This document shows positions 1 through 5,795 of a stretch of 12,972 bases of DNA, piece after piece (position 1 is the stretch's first letter; every line of letters starts with the position of its first letter). Source of the DNA: Parvibaculum sp036499025 (GTDB lineage: Bacteria; Pseudomonadota; Alphaproteobacteria; Parvibaculales; Parvibaculaceae). The notes under the pieces are model-generated. The model was given only the letters and a program-made list of their open reading frames with translations, was not told the DNA's origin and searched no databases. The translations under genes and the position numbers were made by a program. The DNA lies in NCBI GenBank assembly GCA_036499025.1, contig DASYEM010000047.1, forward strand, positions 1-12,972, in the 5' to 3' direction.

Positions 1-383
1 TTCCACTTCAGGCGCGGCTCGCCCATGTCGACCGTGATCGTCTCGCCGGGCCCGTGGCTCGCCACCGTGTCGCCCCCCAACGTCTCGATGGTCACGGCGT
101 CCTTGCCGGTTTCGTCGAGCAGCAACTGCCCGATGCAGCGCGCGGCGTTGCCGCAGGCTTCCACCGTACTGCCATCCTGATTGCGGATGCCCATGAAGGC
201 GTCGCCGCCGTGGCGGGGGTTTTCGATGGTGATGAACTGGTCGCAGCCGATGCCGGTCTCGCGGTTGGCGATGGCGCGCACGATGTTCTCGTCCAGCGAA
301 ACAGCATGGGCCCGCAGGTCCAGCACGACGAAGTCGTTGCCGAGCCCGTTCATCTTCCGAAAGTGAACGCCGCTGCCTGCCAT
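1..383 (-). CDS. dapF: Diaminopimelate epimerase, N-terminal part (cut by window edge)
   Basis: DapF converts LL- to meso-diaminopimelate in the cytoplasm, for lysine and peptidoglycan. Read on the minus strand from the ATG at 381-383, the frame stays open to base 1, about 127 residues of a family usually near 280. The translation shows the family N-terminus FRKMNGLGNDFVVLD (residues 8-22), the segment NRETGIGCDQ (40-49) and the first catalytic-cysteine motif EACGNAARC (75-83), with Cys77 matching the E. coli Cys73 region. The second active-site cysteine lies beyond the window. The start fits because FRKMNGLGND normally lies within the first dozen residues. No strong ribosome binding site is visible. 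The gene is divergent from the CinA-type gene, with 95 bp between them. It is not a fragment: only the window edge interrupts it. Confidence 0.95.
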   Translation of the reverse strand, partial: MAGSGVHFRKMNGLGNDFVVLDLRAHAVSLDENIVRAIANRETGIGCDQFITIENPRHGGDAFMGIRNQDGSTVEACGNAARCIGQLLLDETGKDAVTIETLGGDTVASHGPGETITVDMGEPRLKW

Positions 384-478
384 GATCGTCGCTATATGGC
401 CCTTTTCGGCCCGAAATACCACTGGTTTGCTTTTGCCTCCGCCGCTACCGTCGCCGCCCATCTTATAAGGACGCCGCC

Positions 479-976
479 ATGCAAACCTTGCTCCCCATCG
501 CCGAGGAAATCGCCGCCAAACTGAAGGCGCGGGGCGAAACCGTCGCGGTGTCGGAATCCTCGACCGGCGGCCTCGTCTCGGCGGCGCTGCTCTCGGTGCC
601 CGGCGCATCGGCCTATTTTCTCGGCGGGGCGGTCGTCTATACCAAGAAGGCCCGCGAGGTTCTGATCGATCTGCCCGCCGCCGCCATCATCGCCGCAGGG
701 GCGCAGAAACCCTTGAGCGAAGCCTTCGTCGCGCTGCTCGCCGGCACGCTGCGCGATCAGTTCTCCTCGACCTGGGCGCTGGCCGAAATCGGCGCGACGG
801 GTCCGGCGGGCAGCCGCTACGGCGACCCTGCGGGCACGGCCTGCCTTGCGCTGGCGGGGCCTGAGGGCCGGGTGACGGCGCTCACGGTGAGCACCGGGGT
901 TCTCGACGACCGGCTCCATAATATGCGGGCTTTCGCCGCCGCAAGCCTCCGTCTGCTTCTCGGAAGTCTGAGCTGA
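479..976 (+). CDS. Stand-alone CinA C-terminal domain protein (PncC-type NMN amidohydrolase family)
   Basis: This 165-residue protein consists only of the CinA-C domain. In E. coli PncC that domain hydrolyses nicotinamide mononucleotide to nicotinate mononucleotide in NAD recycling; that activity is inferred here from family membership. The visible signature is SESSTGG (25-31), matching the AESCTGG motif, then GASAYFLGGAVVYT (42-55), GATGPAG and a PAGTACLAL segment in place of the usual P-x-GTV. An AAGGA Shine-Dalgarno at 467-471 sits 7 nt before the ATG and fixes the start. Several positions are diverged: GATGPAGSRYGD replaces the usual GIAGPxGG loop, so the substrate could differ. It stands alone between dapF (divergent) and a small unknown gene. 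The N-terminal MoCF-like domain of full CinA is absent, as is normal for Gram-negative PncC. Confidence 0.85.
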   Translation: MQTLLPIAEEIAAKLKARGETVAVSESSTGGLVSAALLSVPGASAYFLGGAVVYTKKAREVLIDLPAAAIIAAGAQKPLSEAFVALLAGTLRDQFSSTWALAEIGATGPAGSRYGDPAGTACLALAGPEGRVTALTVSTGVLDDRLHNMRAFAAASLRLLLGSLS

Positions 977-1018
977 ATCAACTCTCTATGTCGATTTGTG
1001 TGTCTTTGATGCAACGGG

Positions 1019-1041
1019 GCGGCAATCGGCCGGTTTGCCGC
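1019..1041 (+). terminator. Possible weak hairpin after the CinA-type gene
   Basis: A 7-bp perfect stem, GCGGCAA (1019-1025) with TTGCCGC (1035-1041), lies 43 bp after the CinA-type stop codon. There is no T-tract after it, so a role as an intrinsic terminator is only a guess. It could also be a chance palindrome. Confidence 0.25.
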
Positions 1042-1052
1042 AGGTTCCCTGT

Positions 1053-1078
1053 GGAACTGGAACCGATCGCGGGAGGTT
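1053..1078 (+). promoter_or_regulatory. Possible EcfG-type (general stress sigma) promoter
   Basis: GGAAC at 1053-1057 is followed after 17 nt by GGTT at 1075-1078. Alphaproteobacterial EcfG/RpoE2 promoters have a GGAAC -35 element and a (C)GTT-like -10 at about this distance. A second GGAAC at 1059-1063 overlaps the spacer. The site lies 39 bp upstream of the small gene starting at 1118. The -10 element lacks the usual C, so this is tentative. Confidence 0.3.
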
Positions 1079-1117
1079 GGTTAGGTGAGTGCCTGACAAT
1101 GACCCGAGAAACAGTCC

Positions 1118-1360
1118 ATGAGTACCACCGACACGGAAGATGACGCTTTTGCCCGCTTTGCCTATCAGGTCGATTTGCCGATGAGCCATGAGCGCGCGCG
1201 CGGCGTCAGCATCGGGCCGGTGGCGGGTTGGTGCCGCGACAATTTCGGCGCTTTGGGCGCGGGCTGGACCTTCGAGACGCGGGGCGACACGATCCGCTTC
1301 TGCTTTCTCAGCGAGGAAAACGCCGATCGCTTCGCCGAGTGCTGGAGCCTGGCGCGCTAA
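1118..1360 (+). CDS. Small conserved-looking hypothetical protein (80 aa)
   Basis: I do not recognise this gene with certainty. It encodes 80 residues with an acidic start (MSTTDTEDDAF), no signal peptide and no membrane segment. Three tryptophans (38, 50, 77) sit in hydrophobic contexts. The second half, GWTFETRGDTIRFCFLSEEN (49-68) followed by ADRFAECWSL, looks like two beta strands and a helix, as in small cytoplasmic alphaproteobacterial proteins that end in an F-R-F...A-x-x-F-x-x-x-W pattern. Base use follows the high-GC codon habit of the neighbours, which favours a real gene over chance. The Shine-Dalgarno is weak (GAGA about 10 nt before the ATG). Its stop lies only 15 nt from the end of the convergent small gene on the minus strand. 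A possible stress-type promoter lies upstream. Function is unknown. Confidence 0.6.
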   Translation: MSTTDTEDDAFARFAYQVDLPMSHERARGVSIGPVAGWCRDNFGALGAGWTFETRGDTIRFCFLSEENADRFAECWSLAR

Positions 1361-1375
1361 GGCCAAAAACGCCCC

Positions 1376-1615
1376 TTAACTCCCGGTTTTTTGCAGATTT
1401 CCCGTGCTGTCATAGGTCGGGGAGGCGGTCGTCTTCGCCGTTTGATCCATCGCGCTCAAGGCGGCGGCGGAACGCGGCGGCGTGTCGGTCTTCACCGCCG
1501 GACCGAAGCTGTCGGACGAGCCCTCATCGGTGGACGTTTGCGATGGCGCGCTCGCATTGGCATAGGCCTTATAAGCCGTGACAACGGAGGCGGAGGGGGC
1601 GATGGCGTCGGTCAT
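1376..1615 (-). CDS. Small Ser/Thr/Ala-rich hypothetical protein (79 aa)
   Basis: The protein is 79 residues and low in complexity. It is rich in Ala, Ser and Thr with scattered Asp and Lys, beginning MTDAIAPSASVVTAYKAYAN. Only that N-terminal stretch (about residues 9-20) looks able to form a helix; the rest should be disordered. There is no signal peptide, membrane span or recognisable domain, and I cannot name it. The start at 1615 is the first ATG in the frame; upstream only a weak purine run (GAAGCGAG) is seen. The main argument for reality is a perfect TTAA-N7-TTAA box 53 bp upstream of the start, which suggests cell-cycle (CtrA) control. The gene is divergent from ffh. A spurious frame in GC-rich DNA remains possible. 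Confidence 0.42.
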   Translation of the reverse strand: MTDAIAPSASVVTAYKAYANASAPSQTSTDEGSSDSFGPAVKTDTPPRSAAALSAMDQTAKTTASPTYDSTGNLQKTGS

Positions 1616-1667
1616 GGATACTCGCTTCGGTCGGCTACTTTGACCTGCTCAGGCTGACAGGCCCGCT

Positions 1668-1682
1668 TTAACCCCTTGTTAA
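1668..1682 (-). promoter_or_regulatory. CtrA-type box, TTAA-N7-TTAA
   Basis: TTAA (1668-1671), seven bases CCCCTTG, then TTAA (1679-1682) match the full consensus for the alphaproteobacterial cell-cycle regulator CtrA. The site is also an inverted repeat, TTAAC-N5-GTTAA. It lies 53 bp upstream of the small minus-strand gene and 212 bp upstream of ffh. The rest of this 279-bp gap (1616-1894) is ordinary GC-rich DNA in which I see no other element. An AT-rich 15-mer like this is uncommon by chance in such DNA, but a single site is not proof. Confidence 0.45.
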
Positions 1683-1894
1683 GAAATAGGGTAAACCTCT
1701 CTTCATCTTGAAAACGCCCGCTCTCAGGGCTCCCAAACATTGACTCGGGCGGCGCGCGCGCCTAGTTTCCGCCGACTTTCGGGACATTCAACCGCCCCGA
1801 CCCGCCCGAGGCATGGAGCCCGGGTCAACATCCGCCGGCGATATTCGCTCGCGGGTGCGTTTTTGCTTTGATTGGACTTTGGGCACAGAGCGCC

Positions 1895-3421
1895 ATGTTC
1901 GAGAACCTCACAGGTCGCCTTGGCGACGTCTTCTCCAAACTCCGGGGCCGCGGCGCGCTCTCGGAGGGCGATGTCGACGACGCGTTGCGCGAGGTGCGCC
2001 GTGCGCTCCTCGAGGCCGATGTGGCCTTGCCGGTGGTCAAGGACTTCATCGACAAGGTGAAGCCGCGCGCCATCGGCGTCGAGGTTCTGAAATCCATCAC
2101 GCCCGGCCAGCAGGTCATCAAGATCGTCCATGACGAGCTTGTCGAACTGCTCGGCGGCACGATGGACAGTTCGATCTCGCTTGCCGCCGCCGCGCCCGTC
2201 GCGATCCTGATGGTCGGTCTGCAAGGCTCGGGCAAGACGACCTCGACGGCGAAGATCGCCAAGCGCTTCGAGGCGCGCGACAAGCGCCGCGTGCTGATGG
2301 CCTCGCTCGATACGCGCCGTCCGGCGGCGCAGGAGCAATTGAAGATTCTCGGCGAGCAGACGGGCGTCGCCACCTTGCCGATCATCGCCGGCCAGCAGCC
2401 CGTGCAGATCGCGCGCCGCGCCATCGAGGCGGCACGGCTCGGCGGCTACGACATCGTCATGCTCGACACGGCGGGCCGCACGCATATCGATGAAGACCTG
2501 ATGGCCGAAGTCGCTGAAGTGCGCGACGTCAGCAATCCGCATGAAATTCTTCTCGTCGCCGACAGCCTGACCGGTCAGGACGCCGTCAATGTCGCGGCGA
2601 CCTTCAAGGCGCGCATCGGCGTCACCGGCATCGTCCTCACGCGGACGGATGGCGACGGGCGCGGCGGCGCGGCGCTTTCCATGCGCGGCGTCACGGGTGT
2701 TCCGATCAAATTGCTCGGCACCGGCGAAAAGCTCGATGCGCTGGAAGATTTCCGCGCCGAGCGCGTGGCTGGCCGCATTCTCGGCATGGGCGACGTCGTC
2801 AGCCTCGTCGAAAAAGCCGCCGAAACGATCGACGCTGACAAGGCGAACAAGATCGCCGCCAAGATGAAGAAGGGTCAGTTCGACCTCGACGACATGGCGG
2901 AACAGCTGGCGCAGATGAAGCGCATGGGCGGCATGAAGGGCGTGCTCGGCATGTTGCCGGGCGTCGCGAAAGCGCAGGCCGCCGCCGCCAACGCGCATAT
3001 GGACGACAGCGTCGTCAAGCGTCAGGCCGCGATCATTTCCTCGATGACGAAAGCCGAGCGCCGCAATCCGGCTCTGCTGAACGCCAGCCGCAAGCGCCGT
3101 GTCGCGGCGGGTTCAGGCACCGAGGTGCAGGAGATCAATCGTCTTCTGAAGCTGCATCGCCAGATGGCCGACATGATGAAGAACATGGCGCGCCAGAAGG
3201 GCGGCGGACTTCTCGGCAAATTGTTCGGCGGCGGCATGCCCGATCTGCCGCCCGACATCGCCAACAATCCGCAAGCGCTGAAAGACATGCTGCCCAAGGG
3301 CGGTTTGCCCGGCGCGCTTCCCGGTCTGCCGGGATTGCCCGGACGCGGCGGCTTCGGCGGATTGCCGGGCCTGCCCAGCGGCAAGGGCCTCCCCGGTCTT
3401 CCGGGCGGCAAGAAAAAATAG
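1895..3421 (+). CDS. ffh: Signal recognition particle protein Ffh (SRP54 GTPase)
   Basis: Ffh binds 4.5S RNA and signal sequences and delivers ribosomes to FtsY at the inner membrane. The 508-residue translation has the N domain (about 1-95), then the G domain with P-loop GLQGSGKTT (108-116), DTRRPAAQEQL, DTAGR (191-195) and TRTDGDGRGG (249-258). The methionine-rich M domain follows from about 298 (MGDVVSLVEKA), with several Met pairs and the RNA-binding region near SGTEVQEINRLLK. I chose the ATG at 1895 because MFENLTGRLGDVFSKLRG is the family N-terminus; an in-frame TTG at 1868 would add nine residues without homology. The ribosome site is weak. The C-terminus (468-508) is an unusual Leu-Pro-Gly-rich tail with seven LPG units ending in KKK. 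It heads the run into rpsP, 51 bp downstream. Confidence 0.97.
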   Translation: MFENLTGRLGDVFSKLRGRGALSEGDVDDALREVRRALLEADVALPVVKDFIDKVKPRAIGVEVLKSITPGQQVIKIVHDELVELLGGTMDSSISLAAAAPVAILMVGLQGSGKTTSTAKIAKRFEARDKRRVLMASLDTRRPAAQEQLKILGEQTGVATLPIIAGQQPVQIARRAIEAARLGGYDIVMLDTAGRTHIDEDLMAEVAEVRDVSNPHEILLVADSLTGQDAVNVAATFKARIGVTGIVLTRTDGDGRGGAALSMRGVTGVPIKLLGTGEKLDALEDFRAERVAGRILGMGDVVSLVEKAAETIDADKANKIAAKMKKGQFDLDDMAEQLAQMKRMGGMKGVLGMLPGVAKAQAAAANAHMDDSVVKRQAAIISSMTKAERRNPALLNASRKRRVAAGSGTEVQEINRLLKLHRQMADMMKNMARQKGGGLLGKLFGGGMPDLPPDIANNPQALKDMLPKGGLPGALPGLPGLPGRGGFGGLPGLPSGKGLPGLPGGKKK

Positions 3422-3472
3422 ATTTCGAGTTTCGTTCACCGGTTTCGCGTTTCACTGAAGAGAGAGAAAACA

Positions 3473-3859
3473 ATGTCCCTGAAAATTCGTCTCGCCCGCG
3501 GCGGCGCCAAGAAGCGTCCTTACTACCGCGTCGTCATCGCCGACACGCGTTCGCCCCGCGATGGCCGCTTCATCGAAAAGATCGGCTCCTTCAATCCGCT
3601 GCTGCCGAAGGATCACAAGGATCGCATCACGCTCGATCTCGAGCGCGCCAAGCATTGGCTCTCCGTCGGCGCGCTGCCGACCGACCGCGTCGCGCGTTTC
3701 CTCGACGCCGCCGGCCTGCTGAAGCGCACCGCGTCGAGCAACCCGGAAAAGTCGAAGCCCAAGGCGAAGGCGCAGGAGCGTCTCGAAGCCACGCGCCTTG
3801 CCGCTGAAGCGGCCAAGGAAGCAGCGGCGGCTCCGGCGGAAGCTCCGGCCGAGGCGTAA
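3473..3859 (+). CDS. rpsP: 30S ribosomal protein S16
   Basis: S16 binds the 5' domain of 16S rRNA and helps 30S assembly. The first 84 residues are the conserved core (MSLKIRLARGGAKKRPYYRV, then VIADTRSPRDGRFIEKIGSFNP). The remaining 44 are an Ala/Glu/Lys-rich helical tail ending AEAPAEA, typical of alphaproteobacterial S16 and absent from the shorter E. coli protein (82 residues). A purine run, GAAGAGAGAGAAAA, precedes the ATG and serves as ribosome binding site. The gene sits 51 bp after ffh and 18 bp before rimM, so it is probably co-transcribed with rimM-trmD-rplS. Confidence 0.97.
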   Translation: MSLKIRLARGGAKKRPYYRVVIADTRSPRDGRFIEKIGSFNPLLPKDHKDRITLDLERAKHWLSVGALPTDRVARFLDAAGLLKRTASSNPEKSKPKAKAQERLEATRLAAEAAKEAAAAPAEAPAEA

Positions 3860-3877
3860 GCCTTCGGCTCCGCGTCC

Positions 3878-4453
3878 ATGTCGGTGCCCAAGCCTGACGC
3901 TTCACGTGTTTGCCTTGGCGTCGTCATCGGCGCGCATGGTGTGCGCGGTCTTGTCAGGGTGAAGACCTTCACCGACGACCCGCAGGCGGTCGCCGCCTAT
4001 GGGCCGGTCGAGACGAAGGACGGCGCGCGGCGCTTCAGGATCGAGACGGCGGGCATGGCCAAGGAGGCCGTGATCTGCAAGCTCGAAGGCGTCAGCGACC
4101 GCGACAAGGCGGAGGCGATGCGGGGCACGGAGCTTTACGTGGACCGCGCTCGCCTGCCGGAAGTGGACGAAGAGGAGGGCTTCTATCATGCCGACCTCAT
4201 CGGACTTCAGGCGGTGGGTGCCGATGGGCAGGCTTACGGAAAGGTCGTCGGCGTCGAGAATTTCGGCGCGGGCGATCTTCTCGAGATCGAGCGGCCCGAA
4301 GGCGGGCTGACGGTTCTGGTGCCTTTCACCGACGACAATGTGCCGTCCGTCGAGATCGAGGCCGGGCGTCTCGTCCTCGATCCGCCGGATGGGTTGTTCG
4401 AGGATGTTTCGGCGGACGGAGACGGCCCGGCGAGCGGAGATGGGGATGAGTGA
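3878..4453 (+). CDS. rimM: 16S rRNA processing / ribosome maturation factor RimM
   Basis: RimM binds S19 and helps mature the head of the 30S subunit. The 191-residue protein begins with the RimM N-terminal beta-barrel, with VCLGVVIGAHGVRGLVRVKT (11-30), followed by a PRC-barrel from about 101 (GFYHADLIGLQAVGADG) to LVPFTDDNVPSVEIEAGRLV, and ends in an acidic tail rich in Gly and Asp. The length is near the usual 170-190. The ATG at 3878 is the first in the frame and lies 18 bp after the rpsP stop; no clear Shine-Dalgarno is present, consistent with translational coupling to rpsP. Its last eight bases overlap trmD. Confidence 0.95.
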   Translation: MSVPKPDASRVCLGVVIGAHGVRGLVRVKTFTDDPQAVAAYGPVETKDGARRFRIETAGMAKEAVICKLEGVSDRDKAEAMRGTELYVDRARLPEVDEEEGFYHADLIGLQAVGADGQAYGKVVGVENFGAGDLLEIERPEGGLTVLVPFTDDNVPSVEIEAGRLVLDPPDGLFEDVSADGDGPASGDGDE

Positions 4454-5168
4454 GAGCTGGTCCGCCCGCGTGCTGACGCTCTTCCCGGAGATGTTCCCGG
4501 GGCCTCTCGGCGTCTCGCTGGCGGGCAGGGCTCTCCAGACGGGGCTCTGGCGGCTCGAAACGGTGGATATTCGGGGCTTCGCCACCGACAAGCATCGCTC
4601 GGTGGACGATACGCCGTCCGGCGGCGGGGCCGGCATGGTGATGCGGGCCGATGTGGTGGCGGCGGCGGTCGATGCGGTCCATGAGGCCGGTCAGCCGCTC
4701 ATTTATCTAAGCCCTCGCGGCAAGCCCCTGACGCAGGCGCGCGTCCGGGAGCTGGCTCGGGGGCCCGGCGTGACGCTGCTGTGCGGGCGCTTCGAGGGGC
4801 TCGACCAGCGGGCGATCGAGGGTCGGGTTATGGAAGAAATTAGCCTGGGAGACTTCGTTCTCTCGGGCGGCGAACCGGCGGCGCTGGCGCTTCTGGATGC
4901 GGTCGTCAGGCTGCTTCCCGGCGTCATGGGCAAGGAAGCCTCCGGGGAAGACGAGAGTTTCGAGGGCGGGCTTCTTGAATACCCGCATTACACGCGGCCC
5001 CAGACATTCGAGGGACGCGAGATCCCGCCGGTCCTCACATCGGGGGACCACGGCAAGATAGCGGCCTGGCGGCGTGCCCAGGCCGAAGAGACGACGAGAC
5101 AAAGGCGGCCCGACCTCTGGGAGAAATTTCTCAAAGGCGACGCCAAAGACAGTCGCAAGTCCGACTGA
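4446..5168 (+). CDS. trmD: tRNA (guanine-N1-)-methyltransferase TrmD
   Basis: TrmD methylates N1 of G37 in tRNAs using S-adenosylmethionine, preventing +1 frameshifting. The 240-residue protein shows the SPOUT trefoil knot: YLSPRGKPLTQARV (87-100), LLCGRFEGLDQRAIE (111-125), SLGDFVLSGGEPAALALLDAVVR (133-155) and GLLEYPHYTRP (175-185). Arg155 matches E. coli Arg154. The catalytic Asp169 of E. coli lines up with Glu170 here, next to Asp169, if no gap is placed. The ATG at 4446 is chosen because GGAG (4436-4439) lies 6 nt upstream; the ATG at 4440 touches that site. The start overlaps the rimM stop, so translation is probably coupled. rplS follows 89 bp later, the standard bacterial order. Confidence 0.97.
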   Translation: MSESWSARVLTLFPEMFPGPLGVSLAGRALQTGLWRLETVDIRGFATDKHRSVDDTPSGGGAGMVMRADVVAAAVDAVHEAGQPLIYLSPRGKPLTQARVRELARGPGVTLLCGRFEGLDQRAIEGRVMEEISLGDFVLSGGEPAALALLDAVVRLLPGVMGKEASGEDESFEGGLLEYPHYTRPQTFEGREIPPVLTSGDHGKIAAWRRAQAEETTRQRRPDLWEKFLKGDAKDSRKSD

Positions 5169-5183
5169 AGTGTGTTAGTGAAG

Positions 5184-5225
5184 CCCGCTTCCGGGCGAGT
5201 TTATCTCGCAAGGTCCAAAGGGACC
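5184..5225 (+). promoter_or_regulatory. Cluster of small hairpins in the rplS leader
   Basis: The 89-bp trmD-rplS gap holds three close stems: GCCCG/CGGGC (5184-5188 with 5193-5197), GCGAG/CTCGC (5196-5200 with 5206-5210) and GGTCC/GGACC (5213-5217 with 5221-5225). The first two overlap by two bases, so they may exclude each other. This could be a translational control element for L19 or an mRNA processing site. I match it to no named RNA family. The rplS Shine-Dalgarno GAGG (5246-5249) lies just downstream. Confidence 0.35.
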
Positions 5226-5257
5226 GTCCGGGAGCCTGCATATCCGAGGTTTAAGAC

Positions 5258-5644
5258 ATGAATATCATCGAGCAGCTTGAGCAGGACCAGATGGGGTCCC
5301 TTACCGCGGGTAAGGAGATTCCCGACTTCGCGCCCGGCGACACGCTGATCGTCAACGTGAAGGTCGTCGAAGGCGAGCGTTCGCGCGTCCAGGCCTATGA
5401 AGGCGTCTGCATCGCGCGGTCCGGCGGCGGCATCAATTCGAACTTCACGGTTCGCAAGATTTCCTACGGCGAAGGCGTCGAGCGCGTGTTTCCGCTTTTC
5501 AGCCCGCTTGTCGACAGCATCAAGGTTCTTCGCCGTGGCCGCGTCCGCCGCGCGAAGCTCTATTACCTTCGTGGCCGTCGCGGTAAGTCCGCTCGAATTA
5601 TCGAGAAGCAGGACTTCAAACGTCGCGAGCCCGGCGCGGCCTGA
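5258..5644 (+). CDS. rplS: 50S ribosomal protein L19
   Basis: L19 sits at the 30S-50S interface. The 128-residue protein starts MNIIEQLEQDQMGSLTAGKE and has the diagnostic segments FAPGDTLIVNVKVVEGERSR (24-43), VQAYEGVCIARSGGGINSNF (44-63) and FPLFSPLVDSIKVLRRGRVR (78-97), ending in a basic tail, RGRRGKSARI...KRREPGAA. It is slightly longer than the E. coli protein because of that tail. GAGG at 5246-5249 lies 8 nt before the ATG. The gene closes the translation operon: a GC-rich hairpin with a T-run follows at once. Confidence 0.97.
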   Translation: MNIIEQLEQDQMGSLTAGKEIPDFAPGDTLIVNVKVVEGERSRVQAYEGVCIARSGGGINSNFTVRKISYGEGVERVFPLFSPLVDSIKVLRRGRVRRAKLYYLRGRRGKSARIIEKQDFKRREPGAA

Positions 5645-5647
5645 ATT

Positions 5648-5666
5648 CGTCCTTGGTCCAAGGACG
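5648..5666. repeat. Perfect 9-bp inverted repeat after rplS
   Basis: CGTCCTTGG (5648-5656) and CCAAGGACG (5658-5666) form a near-continuous palindrome starting 4 bp after the rplS stop and 10 bp before the terminator. It may protect the mRNA 3' end, extend the terminator structure, or be a protein-binding site. No direct evidence chooses among these. Confidence 0.5.
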
Positions 5667-5675
5667 AGAACCAAG

Positions 5676-5711
5676 AAGCGGGCAGGGGCTCAAACCCTCG
5701 CCCGCTTTTTT
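5676..5711 (+). terminator. Rho-independent terminator of the rpsP-rplS operon
   Basis: AAGCGGGC (5676-5683) pairs with GCCCGCTT (5700-5707), with extra GGG/CCC pairing possible inside the loop. The run of six Ts (5706-5711), followed shortly by TTTT, completes a classic intrinsic terminator 31 bp after rplS. It separates the translation block from leuC, which therefore needs its own promoter; I could not identify one with confidence in 5712-5783. Confidence 0.85.
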
Positions 5712-5795
5712 GTTTTCGAGCCGCCTGACACCACATTGAGTCTGACCGATCCGCGCCGCCTCTCTTGAGCGCCCGCGCGACATAAGGAGAAAAAA

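Noticed and set aside
988..1143. 51-residue plus-strand frame before the small gene at 1118
   Set aside because: It has no ribosome site, overlaps the start of the better frame at 1118, and its composition is not gene-like.
1724..2998. 424-residue minus-strand frame opposite ffh
   Set aside because: Antisense to a clear ffh; His/Arg/Ala-rich, no domain, no ribosome site.
5736..5768. Leucine attenuator peptide before leuC
   Set aside because: The short frame here has only three scattered leucines, no Leu run, no good start, and no alternative terminator before leuC.
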